A stretch of DNA of 64,000 nt from Streptococcus sp. M334 (GCF_000187745.1 NZ_GL732486.1:740278-804277), one strand, 5' to 3'. Positions 1 through 8,396 are shown, numbered from the stretch's first letter. The notes: generated by a model from the sequence alone, not told the origin. Numbers and translations: made by a program.

Positions 1-11
1 TTTTTATGATT

Positions 12-170
12 ATACTCAATGAAAATCAAAGAGCAAACTAGGAAGCTAGCCGTAGACAACTCAAAGCACTGCTTTGAGGTTGTAGATAAGACTGACGAAG
101 TCAGCTCAAAACACTGTTTTGAGGTTGCAGATGGAAGCTGACGTGGTTTGAAGAGATTTTCGAAGTGTAT
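12..170 (-). repeat. BOX element with one and a half boxB modules
   Basis: The sequence begins with a boxC end (atactcaatgaaaatcaaag) and finishes with a boxA end (gaagagattttcgaagtgtat), so it reads boxC-B-A on the plus strand and boxA-B-C on the minus strand. The boxB hairpin core (ctcaaarcactgytttgagg) occurs twice, around 60-82 and 105-127. The outer end meets the trxB stop codon, so a trxB transcript would run straight into it. Confidence 0.85.
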
Positions 171-1081
171 TAACTATGTTCGGTGATAAACTTGTAAGCT
201 TCTTGACCAGCGATAGCGCCATCTCCAACTGCTGTTGTAACTTGGCGAAGGTCTTTCAAGCGAACATCTCCAACCGCAAAGATACCATCAACTGCAGTTT
301 TCATGTGGTTATCTGTCACAATCCAACCAGCCTGATCTTGGATATTCAATTCTTTAACAAAATCGCTAAGAGGATCCAAACCAACATAGATAAAGACACC
401 ACCGAAGGCTTGCTCTGTCACTTGACCTGTTTTCACATTTTCAAAGACGACAGATTCTACTCGGTTTTCACCCTTGATTTCCTTGACTACAGAATCCCAG
501 ATAAAGCTGATTTTCTCATTCGCAAAGGCGCGGTCTTGTAAAAGCTTTTGAGCACGAAGTTGGTCACGACGGTGAACAATGGTAACAGTCTTGGCAAAGC
601 GAGTCAAGAAGATAGCTTCTTCGACAGCTGAATCTCCACCACCAACTACCAACAAATCTTGGTCACGGAAGAAAGCACCATCACAAACGGCACAATAAGA
701 AACACCTCGACTGTTCAGTTCTTCTTCTCCAGGTACTCCCAAAGGACGATGTTTAGAGCCAGTCGCTACGATAACTGTACGTGTTTCATATGTTTGGTCG
801 TCAGTCATCACTTTCTTAAAATCACCATGGTCTTCGACATTTTCAACATAACCATAAATGTGCTCAACACCAAGATTTTCAAGCGGTTCAAACATCTTTT
901 CTGCCAATTCTGGCCCACTGATATTAGCGTACCCTGGGTAATTTTCGATATCAGATGTATTATTCATCTGACCACCTGGCAGACCACCTTCAATCAAGGC
1001 TACTTTCAAATTGCTTCGAGCAGCATACAAGGCCGCAGTCATCCCTGCAGGTCCAGCACCGATAATAATAGTATCGTACAT
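170..1081 (-). CDS. trxB: Thioredoxin reductase (NADPH)
   Basis: This is a 303-residue low-molecular-weight thioredoxin reductase, a cytosolic FAD enzyme that moves electrons from NADPH to thioredoxin. The N-terminal FAD Rossmann motif GAGPAG is at residues 8-13, the redox pair CAVC is C130-C133 inside the NADPH domain, and the NADPH-binding GGGDSA is near 147-152. The C-terminal FAD motif with AVGDVR is also present. Length is typical. The start has a good upstream site (agaaggaatctat). A small DUF4059 gene lies 65 bp upstream on the same strand, after the amino-acid ABC genes, so all four may share a transcript. A BOX element abuts the stop codon. Confidence 0.95.
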   Translation of the reverse strand: MYDTIIIGAGPAGMTAALYAARSNLKVALIEGGLPGGQMNNTSDIENYPGYANISGPELAEKMFEPLENLGVEHIYGYVENVEDHGDFKKVMTDDQTYETRTVIVATGSKHRPLGVPGEEELNSRGVSYCAVCDGAFFRDQDLLVVGGGDSAVEEAIFLTRFAKTVTIVHRRDQLRAQKLLQDRAFANEKISFIWDSVVKEIKGENRVESVVFENVKTGQVTEQAFGGVFIYVGLDPLSDFVKELNIQDQAGWIVTDNHMKTAVDGIFAVGDVRLKDLRQVTTAVGDGAIAGQEAYKFITEHS

Positions 1082-1146
1082 ATAGATTCCTTCTTTCTTG
1101 TTGTAACTATCTTTATTCTAACTCTTTCTTGTCAATCATGCAAGGA

Positions 1147-1383
1147 TTATGCCTTGAAAACAAGAATTAAACTCATAACCGCAAAGGATAATACTGGAAC
1201 AACCAAGACACCAATCATAATCATATCATAGAGATGGGCTTGGCGAGCCTTGGCTGTCTTATCAACTCCCGACATGGCTCTTAGTCCAATCCAAATCCCT
1301 AAAAAAATCAGGACGAGGATGGTGGTCAAGATCAAACTCTCGAAATATAAAGAAAATAGTTGCAGTAGCATGATTTCTCTCAT
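1147..1383 (-). CDS. DUF4059 small membrane protein
   Basis: This 78-residue protein is almost wholly hydrophobic, with two predicted membrane segments (about residues 14-34 and 53-75) separated by a short basic stretch (SGVDKTAKAR). It resembles the streptococcal DUF4059 family, whose function is unknown. It lies between the amino-acid ABC pair and trxB on the same strand. The start is uncertain: an ATG four codons later (1371) has an equally weak ribosome site. Confidence 0.7.
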   Translation of the reverse strand: MREIMLLQLFSLYFESLILTTILVLIFLGIWIGLRAMSGVDKTAKARQAHLYDMIMIGVLVVPVLSFAVMSLILVFKA

Positions 1384-1448
1384 TTCTATCTTTTTTAAAG
1401 AGTAAACTCAGCTAGTCCAGCTAACTGAGTTTTTCTTTATCTATTATA
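1384..1448 (-). terminator. Hairpin between the ABC ATPase gene and the DUF4059 gene
   Basis: An inverted repeat (AAACTCAG ... CTGAGTTT) lies near 1405-1434. The uninterrupted T run is on the plus-strand side and the minus-strand side is only T-rich, so on the minus strand it may be a partial terminator and not a full stop. Confidence 0.4.
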
Positions 1449-2192
1449 TCAAATATAAGTCCGTTTGTAACTAGCGAAGAATTCTTTTGTCCGCTCTTCT
1501 TTAGGATGGTGGATAATCTCATCCGGTGTTCCAGACTCAATGATTTTCCCCTTATCTAAGAAGAGAATCTTATCCGCAACTTGAGCTACAAAGGACATGT
1601 CATGACTGACCAAAATCATGGTTTGACCTGACTTAGCAGCATCTGCGATAGACTTTTCTACTTCTCCGACCAATTCTGGGTCAAGAGCTGAAGTTGGTTC
1701 GTCTAAGAGCAAGACATCTGGTTTCATAGCAAGCGCACGCGCTAGGGCAACCCGTTGCTTCTGTCCACCTGATAAATGTCTAGGATAATGGTTTTCACGA
1801 TCAGAAAGCCCAACCTTAGCCAACTCTTCCTTGGCAATCTTAGTCGCTTCTTGGTCAGATAATTTCTTGACAACAACCAAGCCTTCTTTCACATTATCAA
1901 GTGCTGTGCGGCGTTCAAACAAATTAAACTGTTGGAAAACCATAGACAGCTTACGACGTAGAGCAAGGATTTCTTCTTGAGTGATTTTCGAAAAATCAAC
2001 TGAGAAATCATCAATCTGAATAGAGCCACTGTCAGGTGTTTCAAGATAATTGAGACTACGAAGGAAGGTTGATTTTCCAGCTCCTGAAGAACCAATCAAG
2101 GCTACAACTTCCCCTTTTTGAATATCCAAGTTCAGATGATCCAAGACAGTCTGTCCTGAAAAGGATTTACTTAAATTCGAAATCTTAATCAT
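1449..2192 (-). CDS. Amino-acid ABC transporter, ATP-binding protein (possibly cystine, TcyC-like)
   Basis: This 247-residue polar-amino-acid type ABC ATPase has Walker A GSSGAGKST at residues 34-42, a Q-loop in VFQQFNLF, signature LSGGQKQR, Walker B LLLDEPTS and an H-loop in ILVSHDM. It energises the membrane permease encoded directly upstream; the permease stop and this ATG overlap by one base. I recall pneumococcal work linking orthologues to cystine uptake with a binding protein encoded elsewhere. That substrate is an inference, because nothing in this sequence sets it. Confidence 0.9.
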   Translation of the reverse strand: MIKISNLSKSFSGQTVLDHLNLDIQKGEVVALIGSSGAGKSTFLRSLNYLETPDSGSIQIDDFSVDFSKITQEEILALRRKLSMVFQQFNLFERRTALDNVKEGLVVVKKLSDQEATKIAKEELAKVGLSDRENHYPRHLSGGQKQRVALARALAMKPDVLLLDEPTSALDPELVGEVEKSIADAAKSGQTMILVSHDMSFVAQVADKILFLDKGKIIESGTPDEIIHHPKEERTKEFFASYKRTYI

Positions 2193-2992
2193 TAACGAAG
2201 GTCTCCTTTCACATCTGTTTGCACTGTATCAGGTGCAGAAATAGCCATTTTTCTCTCGATGAAACGACCGAGGCTTTCAATTCCAATATTGACTACCCAA
2301 TAAACAAGGGCAACGGAGATAAAGCGTTCAAAATAGCGGTAATCAGCCCCACCTAAAATCTGAGCTTGGGCAAAAACTTCCACAACACCCGCACTAAAGG
2401 CTAGAGATGTTCCCTTAGTCAAGCCAATGAGGGAATTGATTAAGGTTGGAGTAGCCACCACCGCTGCATTTGGAATAATCACGCGACGATAAACTTGCGC
2501 TCGGGTCATACCCAGACTGCGTGCCGCCTCAATCTCACCAGGATTGACTGAGAGAATGGCTGCACGAATGGTTTCACTAGCATAAGCTGCCTCATTAAAG
2601 GCAAAGGCTACAATCGCAAAAACAGCCGCTGGAATAGCATTGATATTGAGACCAGTACCCCATTGCTGATTGAGGGCTTTCAAAGCCAAAGGGATTCCGT
2701 AGTAGGTCAACATGAGTTGCACTAAAATCGGTGTCCCTTTTAAGAAACTAACAAAGAAGGCCTGCAAGGGGTATAAAATCTTGACACGATTGATTTTCAC
2801 AATGGCAAAAAGAAGCGCCAAAACCAAGCCAAAAAGGGCACCACCAATGGTCAACATAATCGTTGTTGGAAGTTGTTGGACAATTCTTGGGATTCCATCA
2901 AAGACCGAACGCAGGCTAAACAGCTTGCCATCCGGAATCAATTGCATCAAGTTTTGGTACCAATCTGATGCTAAAATCGTTGTAACATTCAT
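2192..2992 (-). CDS. Amino-acid ABC transporter permease (possibly cystine, TcyB-like)
   Basis: This 266-residue HisM-type permease has five or so hydrophobic segments and the cytoplasmic EAA loop (EAARSLGMTRAQVYRRVIIP, about residues 163-182) that docks to the ATPase. It lacks a fused substrate-binding domain and no lipoprotein gene lies nearby, so the transporter must borrow a binding protein from elsewhere. It is translationally coupled to the ATPase gene. An AT-rich stretch of about 150 bp separates it from the broken ArsC-like gene upstream. Confidence 0.9.
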   Translation of the reverse strand: MNVTTILASDWYQNLMQLIPDGKLFSLRSVFDGIPRIVQQLPTTIMLTIGGALFGLVLALLFAIVKINRVKILYPLQAFFVSFLKGTPILVQLMLTYYGIPLALKALNQQWGTGLNINAIPAAVFAIVAFAFNEAAYASETIRAAILSVNPGEIEAARSLGMTRAQVYRRVIIPNAAVVATPTLINSLIGLTKGTSLAFSAGVVEVFAQAQILGGADYRYFERFISVALVYWVVNIGIESLGRFIERKMAISAPDTVQTDVKGDLR

Positions 2993-3149
2993 AAAAACAT
3001 CCTCTCCTGATAATGATTCATTCTACCATACTTCTGCCGTCAATGAAATTATTTGCTACGGTCAGATACAGACTTTGTCTACCTACTAGTTTATCATACT
3101 TTGAAACAGGGAGGTTATATATTTTATCTATCAAAGAGATAGATAAAAA

Positions 3150-3507
3150 CTATTTCAATCCCAATTCTTCATAAGCTTTTCGATAACCGATTTGCTTAAC
3201 AGTTCCATTTTCTACTAAAATGGGTCGTTTTAACAACATACCGTCACTTGCTAGCAACTCAGCTGCTTCTTGGTTTGACAGACTTCCTACCTTATCTTTC
3301 AGTCCTAATTCACGGTATTTGATTCCACTGGTGTTGAAAAATTGCTTCAACTCGAAACCTGAGGTCTCTAGCCAGTTTAAAATGACTTCTTGACTAGGTG
3401 TTTCTTCCACGATGTGAACAGCTTTGTAGTCCACACCGAGTTGGTTTAATTCTTGTTTTGCTTTTTTTACAAGTTGAACATTTTGGGTATTCGATAAATT
3501 CTAACAT
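3150..3507 (-). pseudogene. ArsC/Spx-family reductase-like protein, frameshifted in an A7 tract
   Basis: Read from an ATG at 3505-3507, the gene begins MLEFIEYPKCSTCKK, the typical N-terminus with a CxxC redox pair of the ArsC/Spx/MgsR fold. At 3462-3468 the coding strand has seven A bases; six would keep the frame and continue KKAKQELNQLGVDYK into the remaining 94 codons (RPILVENG, YEELGLK), which end at 3150. As written, the first frame stops after about 37 codons. The downstream part is open but lacks the catalytic cysteines and has only a GTG at 3432-3434 as a start. It may be a true null allele, a slippage-corrected gene or a base-calling error in a homopolymer. Confidence 0.8.
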
Positions 3508-3519
3508 ATATTTTACTTT

Positions 3520-4029
3520 CTATTTTATATCTTTAAAATCTGCACCTTCATGCTCCAAGAGCCAAGCTTTCTTTTCCACTCCTGCAGCATACCCTGTCAG
3601 ACGCTTGCCAGCTCCCAGCACACGGTGACAAGGTACTAGGATAGACCAAGGATTGCGTCCCACTGCTCCACCAATTGCTTGAGCAGAAGCCACTTGCAGG
3701 TCTTGAGCAATTTGTCCATAGGTCACTGTCTGACCATAAGGAATTCCCTGTAAATAGGACCAAACTTGCTTTTCAAAATCCGTTCCGATTGGCGCCAAGG
3801 GCAAGTTGGATAAATCCTGAGGCTTGCCTTTAAAGTAAGCATCTAAGCAAGCAATAACGGGGTCTAAAATAGGATGACTAACAACTTCTTCTATTGTTTC
3901 ATCTCCTATCCCCCTCTCAAAATGCTTCTGCTCCTGCACCCAAATGCCATACAAATAATGGTCATCAGCTACGAGAGAAAGGGAGCCAATCGGCGAAGAA
4001 TAGAGCATTTTTGCGTACTTCTTTTGCAT
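3520..4029 (-). CDS. ogt: Methylated-DNA--protein-cysteine methyltransferase
   Basis: This 169-residue suicide DNA-repair enzyme takes the alkyl group from O6-alkylguanine onto its own cysteine. The acceptor motif PCHRV places the cysteine at residue 134, preceded by the helix-turn-helix region (YGQIAQDLQVASAQAIGGAV) that probes the DNA minor groove and the asparagine hinge GRNP. Length is typical of bacterial Ogt. Its ATG overlaps the stop of the upstream GNAT gene (TAATG), so the two are translationally coupled. The broken ArsC-like gene starts 13 bp downstream. Confidence 0.93.
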   Translation of the reverse strand: MQKKYAKMLYSSPIGSLSLVADDHYLYGIWVQEQKHFERGIGDETIEEVVSHPILDPVIACLDAYFKGKPQDLSNLPLAPIGTDFEKQVWSYLQGIPYGQTVTYGQIAQDLQVASAQAIGGAVGRNPWSILVPCHRVLGAGKRLTGYAAGVEKKAWLLEHEGADFKDIK

Positions 4030-4523
4030 TATTTCTTCAATTTTTGATAGGCCAAGCGTTCGCCATCAACTGGAACCTTACCAACATGTTTAAAACCGAG
4101 TTTTTCAAAAATATGTTGCATAGCTTTGTTTTCAGCATGCGTATCTGAGCGAAAATCTAGATAATCAAATCCTTCAATCAAGCCCTCTAAGAAGGTTTGA
4201 GCAACTCCTTGTCCCTGCACATCTGCTGCCACAGCAATACGGTGAAAGACTATGTATTCTGACTCTCCAGCTTGCCAGTTTCCCTCATAAATGGCTTCAT
4301 AGGCTGCCTCTGGACTCTTGGTCACAGCTGCATAAGCTAGTAGTTCTCCTTCTTCCAAGGCTACGTAGGCTTGACCCGAGATAATATCTTCAATAACAAT
4401 ATCAGCATTTGGATAGCCATTTTGCCACTGGTCACTACCTGCTTCTGCTAAACATTTCTTAGCATCTTCCATCACCTGCATGATGGCATCTACTTCATTT
4501 GGAAAAGCTAAACGAATCTCCAT
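4029..4523 (-). CDS. GNAT-family N-acetyltransferase
   Basis: This 164-residue acetyltransferase has the GNAT core: an N-terminal AFPNEVDAIMQVM strand and helix, the central beta strand IVFHRIAVAADVQGQGVAQTFLEGL with the acyl-CoA pyrophosphate loop (QGQGVA, about residues 102-107), and a C-terminal IFEKLGFKHVG segment. The substrate cannot be told from sequence. It is the first gene of a coupled pair with ogt. Its promoter region is shared, in divergent orientation, with the DUF1836 gene at 4658. Confidence 0.85.
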   Translation of the reverse strand: MEIRLAFPNEVDAIMQVMEDAKKCLAEAGSDQWQNGYPNADIVIEDIISGQAYVALEEGELLAYAAVTKSPEAAYEAIYEGNWQAGESEYIVFHRIAVAADVQGQGVAQTFLEGLIEGFDYLDFRSDTHAENKAMQHIFEKLGFKHVGKVPVDGERLAYQKLKK

Positions 4524-4594
4524 CTTTTCTCCTCATTTCTGACTAGTTTCTCCCATCATAGCATAATTTAAGTCTTTCTACAAGCAGTTAAAAC

Positions 4595-4623
4595 TTGACT
4601 TTCTGTTTTTATTATTTTATAAT
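4595..4623 (+). promoter_or_regulatory. Strong sigma-A promoter for the DUF1836/hemolysin-III pair
   Basis: TTGACT at 4595-4600 and TATAAT at 4618-4623 are separated by exactly 17 bp. They lie 34 bp before the ATG at 4658, which has the ribosome site aaaggag six bases upstream. Confidence 0.8.
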
Positions 4624-4657
4624 CTAGTTATTAAAACCAGATAAAAAGGAGTTGAAA

Positions 4658-5104
4658 ATGAAAACTACCTTTTCCTACCCAAAATGGGCAGAAATTCCAA
4701 ACATTGACCTCTATCTGGACCAGGTTTTACTCTATGTCAATCAGGTCTGCGCCCCTATTTCTCCTGATAAAGACAAGGGCCTGACAGCATCTATGGTCAA
4801 CAATTATGTCAAACATGGTTACCTGACAAAGCCTGACAAGAAAAAATACCAACGCCAACAAATTGCCCGTTTGATTGCTATCACAACCCTCAAGTCTGTA
4901 TTTTCGATTCAAGAAATAGCACAGACACTTAATACTCTCCAAACTCAAGCAAGTTCAGACCAACTCTACGATGCTTTTGTGGACTACATGAACCAAGGAA
5001 TTGATCCAGCTAACCCCATTATCCAAACCAGCTGCCAAACCGTTAAACTCTATCATCAAACTCTAGACTTAATCCATCATACTCAAGAGGAGGTAATCCA
5101 ATGA
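4658..5104 (+). CDS. DUF1836 family protein (MerR-like helix-turn-helix)
   Basis: This 148-residue protein matches the DUF1836 pattern: an N-terminal region followed by a MerR-like winged-helix segment (LTASMVNNYVKHGYLTKPDKKKY) and a helical tail (IARLIAITTLKSVFSIQEIAQTL). It is probably a DNA-binding regulator, but the target is unknown. I chose the ATG at 4658 over an in-frame TTG at 4652 because AAGGAG sits six bases before it. Its stop overlaps the next gene's start (ATGA at 5101-5104), so it is coupled to the hemolysin-III gene and may control it or respond with it. Confidence 0.8.
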   Translation: MKTTFSYPKWAEIPNIDLYLDQVLLYVNQVCAPISPDKDKGLTASMVNNYVKHGYLTKPDKKKYQRQQIARLIAITTLKSVFSIQEIAQTLNTLQTQASSDQLYDAFVDYMNQGIDPANPIIQTSCQTVKLYHQTLDLIHHTQEEVIQ

Positions 5105-5748
5105 ACACCAGTCTTAAACTCAGCAAACAACTCAGTTTTGGAGAGGAGATTGCTAATAGTGTGACCCATGCTGTGGGTGCAATCATCATGCTCATCTTAC
5201 TGCCTATTTCATCCACCTATAGTTATGAGGCACACGGATTTTTATCCTCTATCGGCGTTTCCATTTTCGTTATTAGTCTCTTTCTCATGTTTCTATCATC
5301 CACCATTTATCACTCTATGGCCTATGGTTCGACCCATAAATATGTCTTGAGAATCATCGACCATTCGATGATTTATGTGGCTATCGCAGGGTCTTATACA
5401 CCAGTCGTCTTAACCTTAATGAATAACTGGTTTGGCTATCTGATTATTGCCATCCAATGGGGAACGACCATCTTTGGTATTCTCTATAAAATCTTTGCTA
5501 AAAAAGTCAATGAGAAATTTAGCCTTGCTCTTTACCTGATTATGGGCTGGTTGGTTCTGACTATCATTCCTGCCATTATCAGTCAAACAACACCCATTTT
5601 CTGGAGTCTCATGGTAACTGGCGGACTCTGTTATACAGTTGGAGCTGGATTTTATGCCAAGAAAAAACCTTATTTCCACATGATTTGGCATCTCTTTATC
5701 CTAGCAGCATCTGCCCTCCAATACATTGCTATTGTTTATTACATGTAA
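5101..5748 (+). CDS. Hemolysin III / PAQR-type membrane protein
   Basis: This 215-residue integral membrane protein of the YqfA/HlyIII (PAQR) family has seven predicted membrane segments. The conserved residues are visible: an N-terminal EEIANSVTHAVGA, the SSTIYHSM histidine motif in the second or third helix, DHSMIYVAIAGSYTP, and a C-terminal MIWHLFILAASALQY. These histidine and aspartate residues form a metal site in the family. The role in bacteria is unclear; some members are called hemolysins from heterologous lysis only. Its final codons (ATGTAA) merge into the first IS110-type repeat, so transcription runs into that remnant. Confidence 0.9.
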   Translation: MNTSLKLSKQLSFGEEIANSVTHAVGAIIMLILLPISSTYSYEAHGFLSSIGVSIFVISLFLMFLSSTIYHSMAYGSTHKYVLRIIDHSMIYVAIAGSYTPVVLTLMNNWFGYLIIAIQWGTTIFGILYKIFAKKVNEKFSLALYLIMGWLVLTIIPAIISQTTPIFWSLMVTGGLCYTVGAGFYAKKKPYFHMIWHLFILAASALQYIAIVYYM

Positions 5749-5965
5749 AACTCTCAGTAGGCAGAGCCTGCTTAGAGTTTTACAAACGAATTTCCCAAAG
5801 AGGAAGCAATATGAAAGCAGTCATTGCTTGTGTTCATAAAATTCTCAGAATCATTTACAAACTACTCTCCACCAAGTAGACTTATCAAAAAGAAAAGGCG
5901 CTAGGACTGAAGAAACAGTTCTAACGCCCAAATTAAAAAAATTTCAACTACAGTATAGCACAGGA
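5744..5965 (+). repeat. Left ~225-bp direct repeat with IS110-type transposase tail
   Basis: This copy begins at the hemolysin-III stop (atgtaaaactct) and ends near agcacaggaaatgatttttt. It is about 90 percent alike to 8479-8714. Inside, codons from 5811 to 5924 would read MKAVIACVHKILRIIYKLLSTK, an in-frame TAG, then TYQKEKALGLKKQF. That resembles the C-terminal tail of IS116/IS110/IS902 transposases. An imperfect inverted repeat (gtaaaactctcag ... cttagagttttac) sits at its start. Confidence 0.7.
5811..5924 (+). pseudogene. IS110-family transposase C-terminal remnant, interrupted by a stop
   Basis: These are 37 codons plus stop with an amber codon at 5877-5879. The basic, hydrophobic composition and the AHK-LRI-YKLL pattern suit the end of an IS110-type transposase, but this assignment is from memory of the family. 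No upstream transposase or catalytic DEDD domain is present. Confidence 0.5.
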
Positions 5966-6100
5966 AATGATTTTTTGCGCTTTTTTACTGTTTTTTCAAA
6001 TAAAAAAAGACAAAGTTTTTATCCTTGCCTTTTAGTTTTAGTATGGCTTTGGTTTCAATGTCAATAAGTGTGTTCTTTTTGGTTCAGTAACTATTCCAAT
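5966..6100. other. AT-rich gap downstream of the ABC permease
   Basis: No gene is seen. The stretch has runs of T and A (for example 5984-6009) that could serve as transcription end for the minus-strand ABC permease, but I see no clear strong hairpin. Confidence 0.4.
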
Positions 6101-7417
6101 TTATCTATCTTGAAATAAATAAAATCCCTTTGTAATACTATAAAAAATAACTAACAAAGAAATAACTATAAGACTCGGTTGCCAGAAACCTGATATATCT
6201 ACTAAACTACGGCCTAAAAATTGGCCAATAACGCTAACTAAAATTAAAATAATTAAATTGAAAATTACTGACACTAATAAAATTAACACCGAATGTATTA
6301 TTGCCTCACCTATACGTATTTTAAAAAGTTGTAATCTTGACACTCCCAGTGTCTTTAACTGTTTAATGTCCTCAATATCTTTATTAGAAGATAAAATTGT
6401 AAGAGAAATAGAACTAGTAATAATCAGAATAATTGGTGCAGACATATAAGCAATAAAGGAAGCTCTTGCTTCGTTTACTCCGTTTGCTGTATTCATGAAT
6501 GAATACATATTTTGGGTGTAAAGAATAAACCCAGAAATGAGAGTTACTCCCATGCTCATTGAAGTTTGTATACTTTTCAAATAGCTAGGATTGGATAGTA
6601 GATTCCAAAAGCCTGTATTAATTACATAATTTTCAGTTGGAAATATCCTCATTAAAAATTTTATTAGAAACATTTGAATTGATGGAGACAGTGATTGAAT
6701 AATAAGAATGTGAATAATTAATAAAAATAATATTATGCTTGACTGTTTTTCAATTATTTCTTTGTTTCTGATAAAACCTGCTGAAACAATAGCACCTATA
6801 CATAGTAACCATAGGAATAAACGAACAGAGATGTTAACAAATCTAGTTACTGTAACTTTTCTTTTTTTCTTTTTTGGTTTTAATATTGATGATATTTTAA
6901 GTATTCGACTTGAATAAAAGTAAGCCCCTATCCCGACAATTGTTGGGACTATAAAAACACTCAATAAAATTGATTGAATGTTAGCTGTAATAACTAAATC
7001 AGGTAACTCATCTCTTCCTAATAAATTTTGTAAAAATTTGTAGTAACTATCTGCCATGATAAATGAAAGTATTGTACCAATACTACTAACAATCACTGCC
7101 ATTAAATAAAACTGTCCAGATACTAATAAAGATAGCTGAGTTCTGCTTGCGCCTAAGATAGCCCATAATTGGTAATCCTTTTTAAAGATATCTATTAGCA
7201 GTCTTATATTATTTGAAATAAGGAAAAATAGAGTAGTCCCGCCAAAAATTATTAGCATTTGAAAAAGTTGTGAAGCGTTAATATTAGCAGTCTTTATTGA
7301 ACTAGCAATACCAAATAAGGATGTTCCAACAATCAGGCTAGATACAAATAGTAATGGTATTGTTCCTAACCATTGTCTTTTTGAGTACTGAAATTGGTAA
7401 ATGATTAATTTTAGCAT
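6101..7417 (-). CDS. FtsX-like ABC transporter permease
   Basis: This 438-residue membrane protein has about eight hydrophobic segments in two halves: one near residues 15-175 with a large external loop, a central hydrophobic pair, and the classical FtsX/MacB block at the end (LKTLGVSRLQLFKIRIGEAIIHS, coupling helix followed by two membrane spans). A basic patch, KPKKKKRKV, lies on the cytoplasmic side near residue 180. Proteins like this pair with MacB-type ATPases to export or resist antimicrobial peptides, or extract lipid-linked molecules. The substrate is not evident. The gene is visibly more AT-rich than its neighbours, and with the next ATPase gene it is framed by direct repeats, suggesting acquisition. 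Confidence 0.85.
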   Translation of the reverse strand: MLKLIIYQFQYSKRQWLGTIPLLFVSSLIVGTSLFGIASSIKTANINASQLFQMLIIFGGTTLFFLISNNIRLLIDIFKKDYQLWAILGASRTQLSLLVSGQFYLMAVIVSSIGTILSFIMADSYYKFLQNLLGRDELPDLVITANIQSILLSVFIVPTIVGIGAYFYSSRILKISSILKPKKKKRKVTVTRFVNISVRLFLWLLCIGAIVSAGFIRNKEIIEKQSSIILFLLIIHILIIQSLSPSIQMFLIKFLMRIFPTENYVINTGFWNLLSNPSYLKSIQTSMSMGVTLISGFILYTQNMYSFMNTANGVNEARASFIAYMSAPIILIITSSISLTILSSNKDIEDIKQLKTLGVSRLQLFKIRIGEAIIHSVLILLVSVIFNLIILILVSVIGQFLGRSLVDISGFWQPSLIVISLLVIFYSITKGFYLFQDR

Positions 7418-7434
7418 AATAAATCCTCCTCAAA

Positions 7435-8166
7435 TTAATCTTTACTACTTTCAAGTGCTTGGTAGAGCTCATCAGCTGAAGGTTTAATAATTTGTCGAGA
7501 TATTTTTCCGTCTTTTAAAATGAGTGCTCTGTCAGTTTTTGAAGCCAACTCAATATCATGAGTGACCATAAAAACACATTTTCCTTGACTCGCTAAATTA
7601 CGAAGTGTTTCAAAAATAAGTTTTCTTGAGACGCTGTCCAGAGCTCCTGTTGGCTCATCAGCAAAAATAATTTTACTATCAGCTATTATTGCACGAGTAA
7701 TAGCCACTTTTTGCTGTTCTCCACCTGATAAGGTAACAACTAATGATGATAGTTCTGCTTTAAAATTCAAACTATCCAACATTTTTTTTACTTTATTGCT
7801 ATCAACACTCTTTCCTGATAGTCTCAGAGGAAGTGTAACATTTTCTAGTACAGGTAGAGCGGGGACCAGATTATAGTTTTGAAAAATAATTGCAATATCT
7901 TGCCTTCTAAATTCAGCAAGCTTCCCTTCTTTTAAGGTATATGGATTTACACCATTGATAACAACTTCGCCACTTGTTGGTTCAGATAAACTTGATAAGC
8001 AACTTAGCAAAGTAGACTTTCCAGAACCACTGACACCAAGTATTGATACAAATTCCCCATAATTGACAGATAAAGAAACATCTTTCAAAATAGAAACAGT
8101 TTTGTCTTGCCCTAACAAAAATTCTTTTGAAAGGTTTGAGACTTTAACAGCTACATTATTAACCAT
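7435..8166 (-). CDS. MacB/LolD-type ABC transporter ATP-binding protein
   Basis: This 243-residue ATPase has Walker A GVSGSGKST, a Q-loop in IIFQNYNLV, signature LSGGEQQKV, Walker B IIFADEPTGALD and an H-loop in MVTHDIELA. The EPTGALD form is characteristic of the MacB/LolD/BceA group that works with FtsX-like permeases, and the permease gene begins 17 bp downstream. I set the start at the ATG at 8164-8166, which has a perfect aggagg seven bases upstream; an ATG nine codons earlier (8193) lacks a ribosome site. A TATAAT-like -10 sits just upstream. Confidence 0.88.
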   Translation of the reverse strand: MVNNVAVKVSNLSKEFLLGQDKTVSILKDVSLSVNYGEFVSILGVSGSGKSTLLSCLSSLSEPTSGEVVINGVNPYTLKEGKLAEFRRQDIAIIFQNYNLVPALPVLENVTLPLRLSGKSVDSNKVKKMLDSLNFKAELSSLVVTLSGGEQQKVAITRAIIADSKIIFADEPTGALDSVSRKLIFETLRNLASQGKCVFMVTHDIELASKTDRALILKDGKISRQIIKPSADELYQALESSKD

Positions 8167-8231
8167 AATAAATCCTCCTGATTCCAGTGTCATCTTTGAT
8201 TTAATTATACAATATTGGAATTCTATTAATA

Positions 8232-8396
8232 TTAAGTAAGTAACTTATGAAACGTATTTTTAATGGATAAAATTTCTATTTCCTCTGGATTTCGAATAAA
8301 GTTCTTTAGTGAACTAAGAATTTTTTCTATTACCATAATAGTATCATAAACGAGGCTTGATTGAAAGCGTAAACATAGCTTTGTTAAGAGGTACAG
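8232..8396 (-). pseudogene. Possible 3' remnant of an unrecognised gene
   Basis: The minus strand stays open for 54 codons, bounded by TAG upstream and TAA at 8232-8234. It reads like real protein: LYLLTKLCLRFQSSLVYD, then an ATG (8334-8336) starting MVIEKILSSLKNFIRNPEE and ending NTFHKLLT. There is no ribosome site before any start. It may be the end of a regulator or other gene that travelled with the ABC pair, truncated at the repeat boundary. I do not recognise the family. Confidence 0.3.

Noticed and set aside
5166..5350. Second protein frame inside the hemolysin-III gene
   Set aside because: It has no ribosome site and is a shadow of the real frame; the same holds for the many plus-strand frames opposite trxB, glyS, metK, spxB and other genes.
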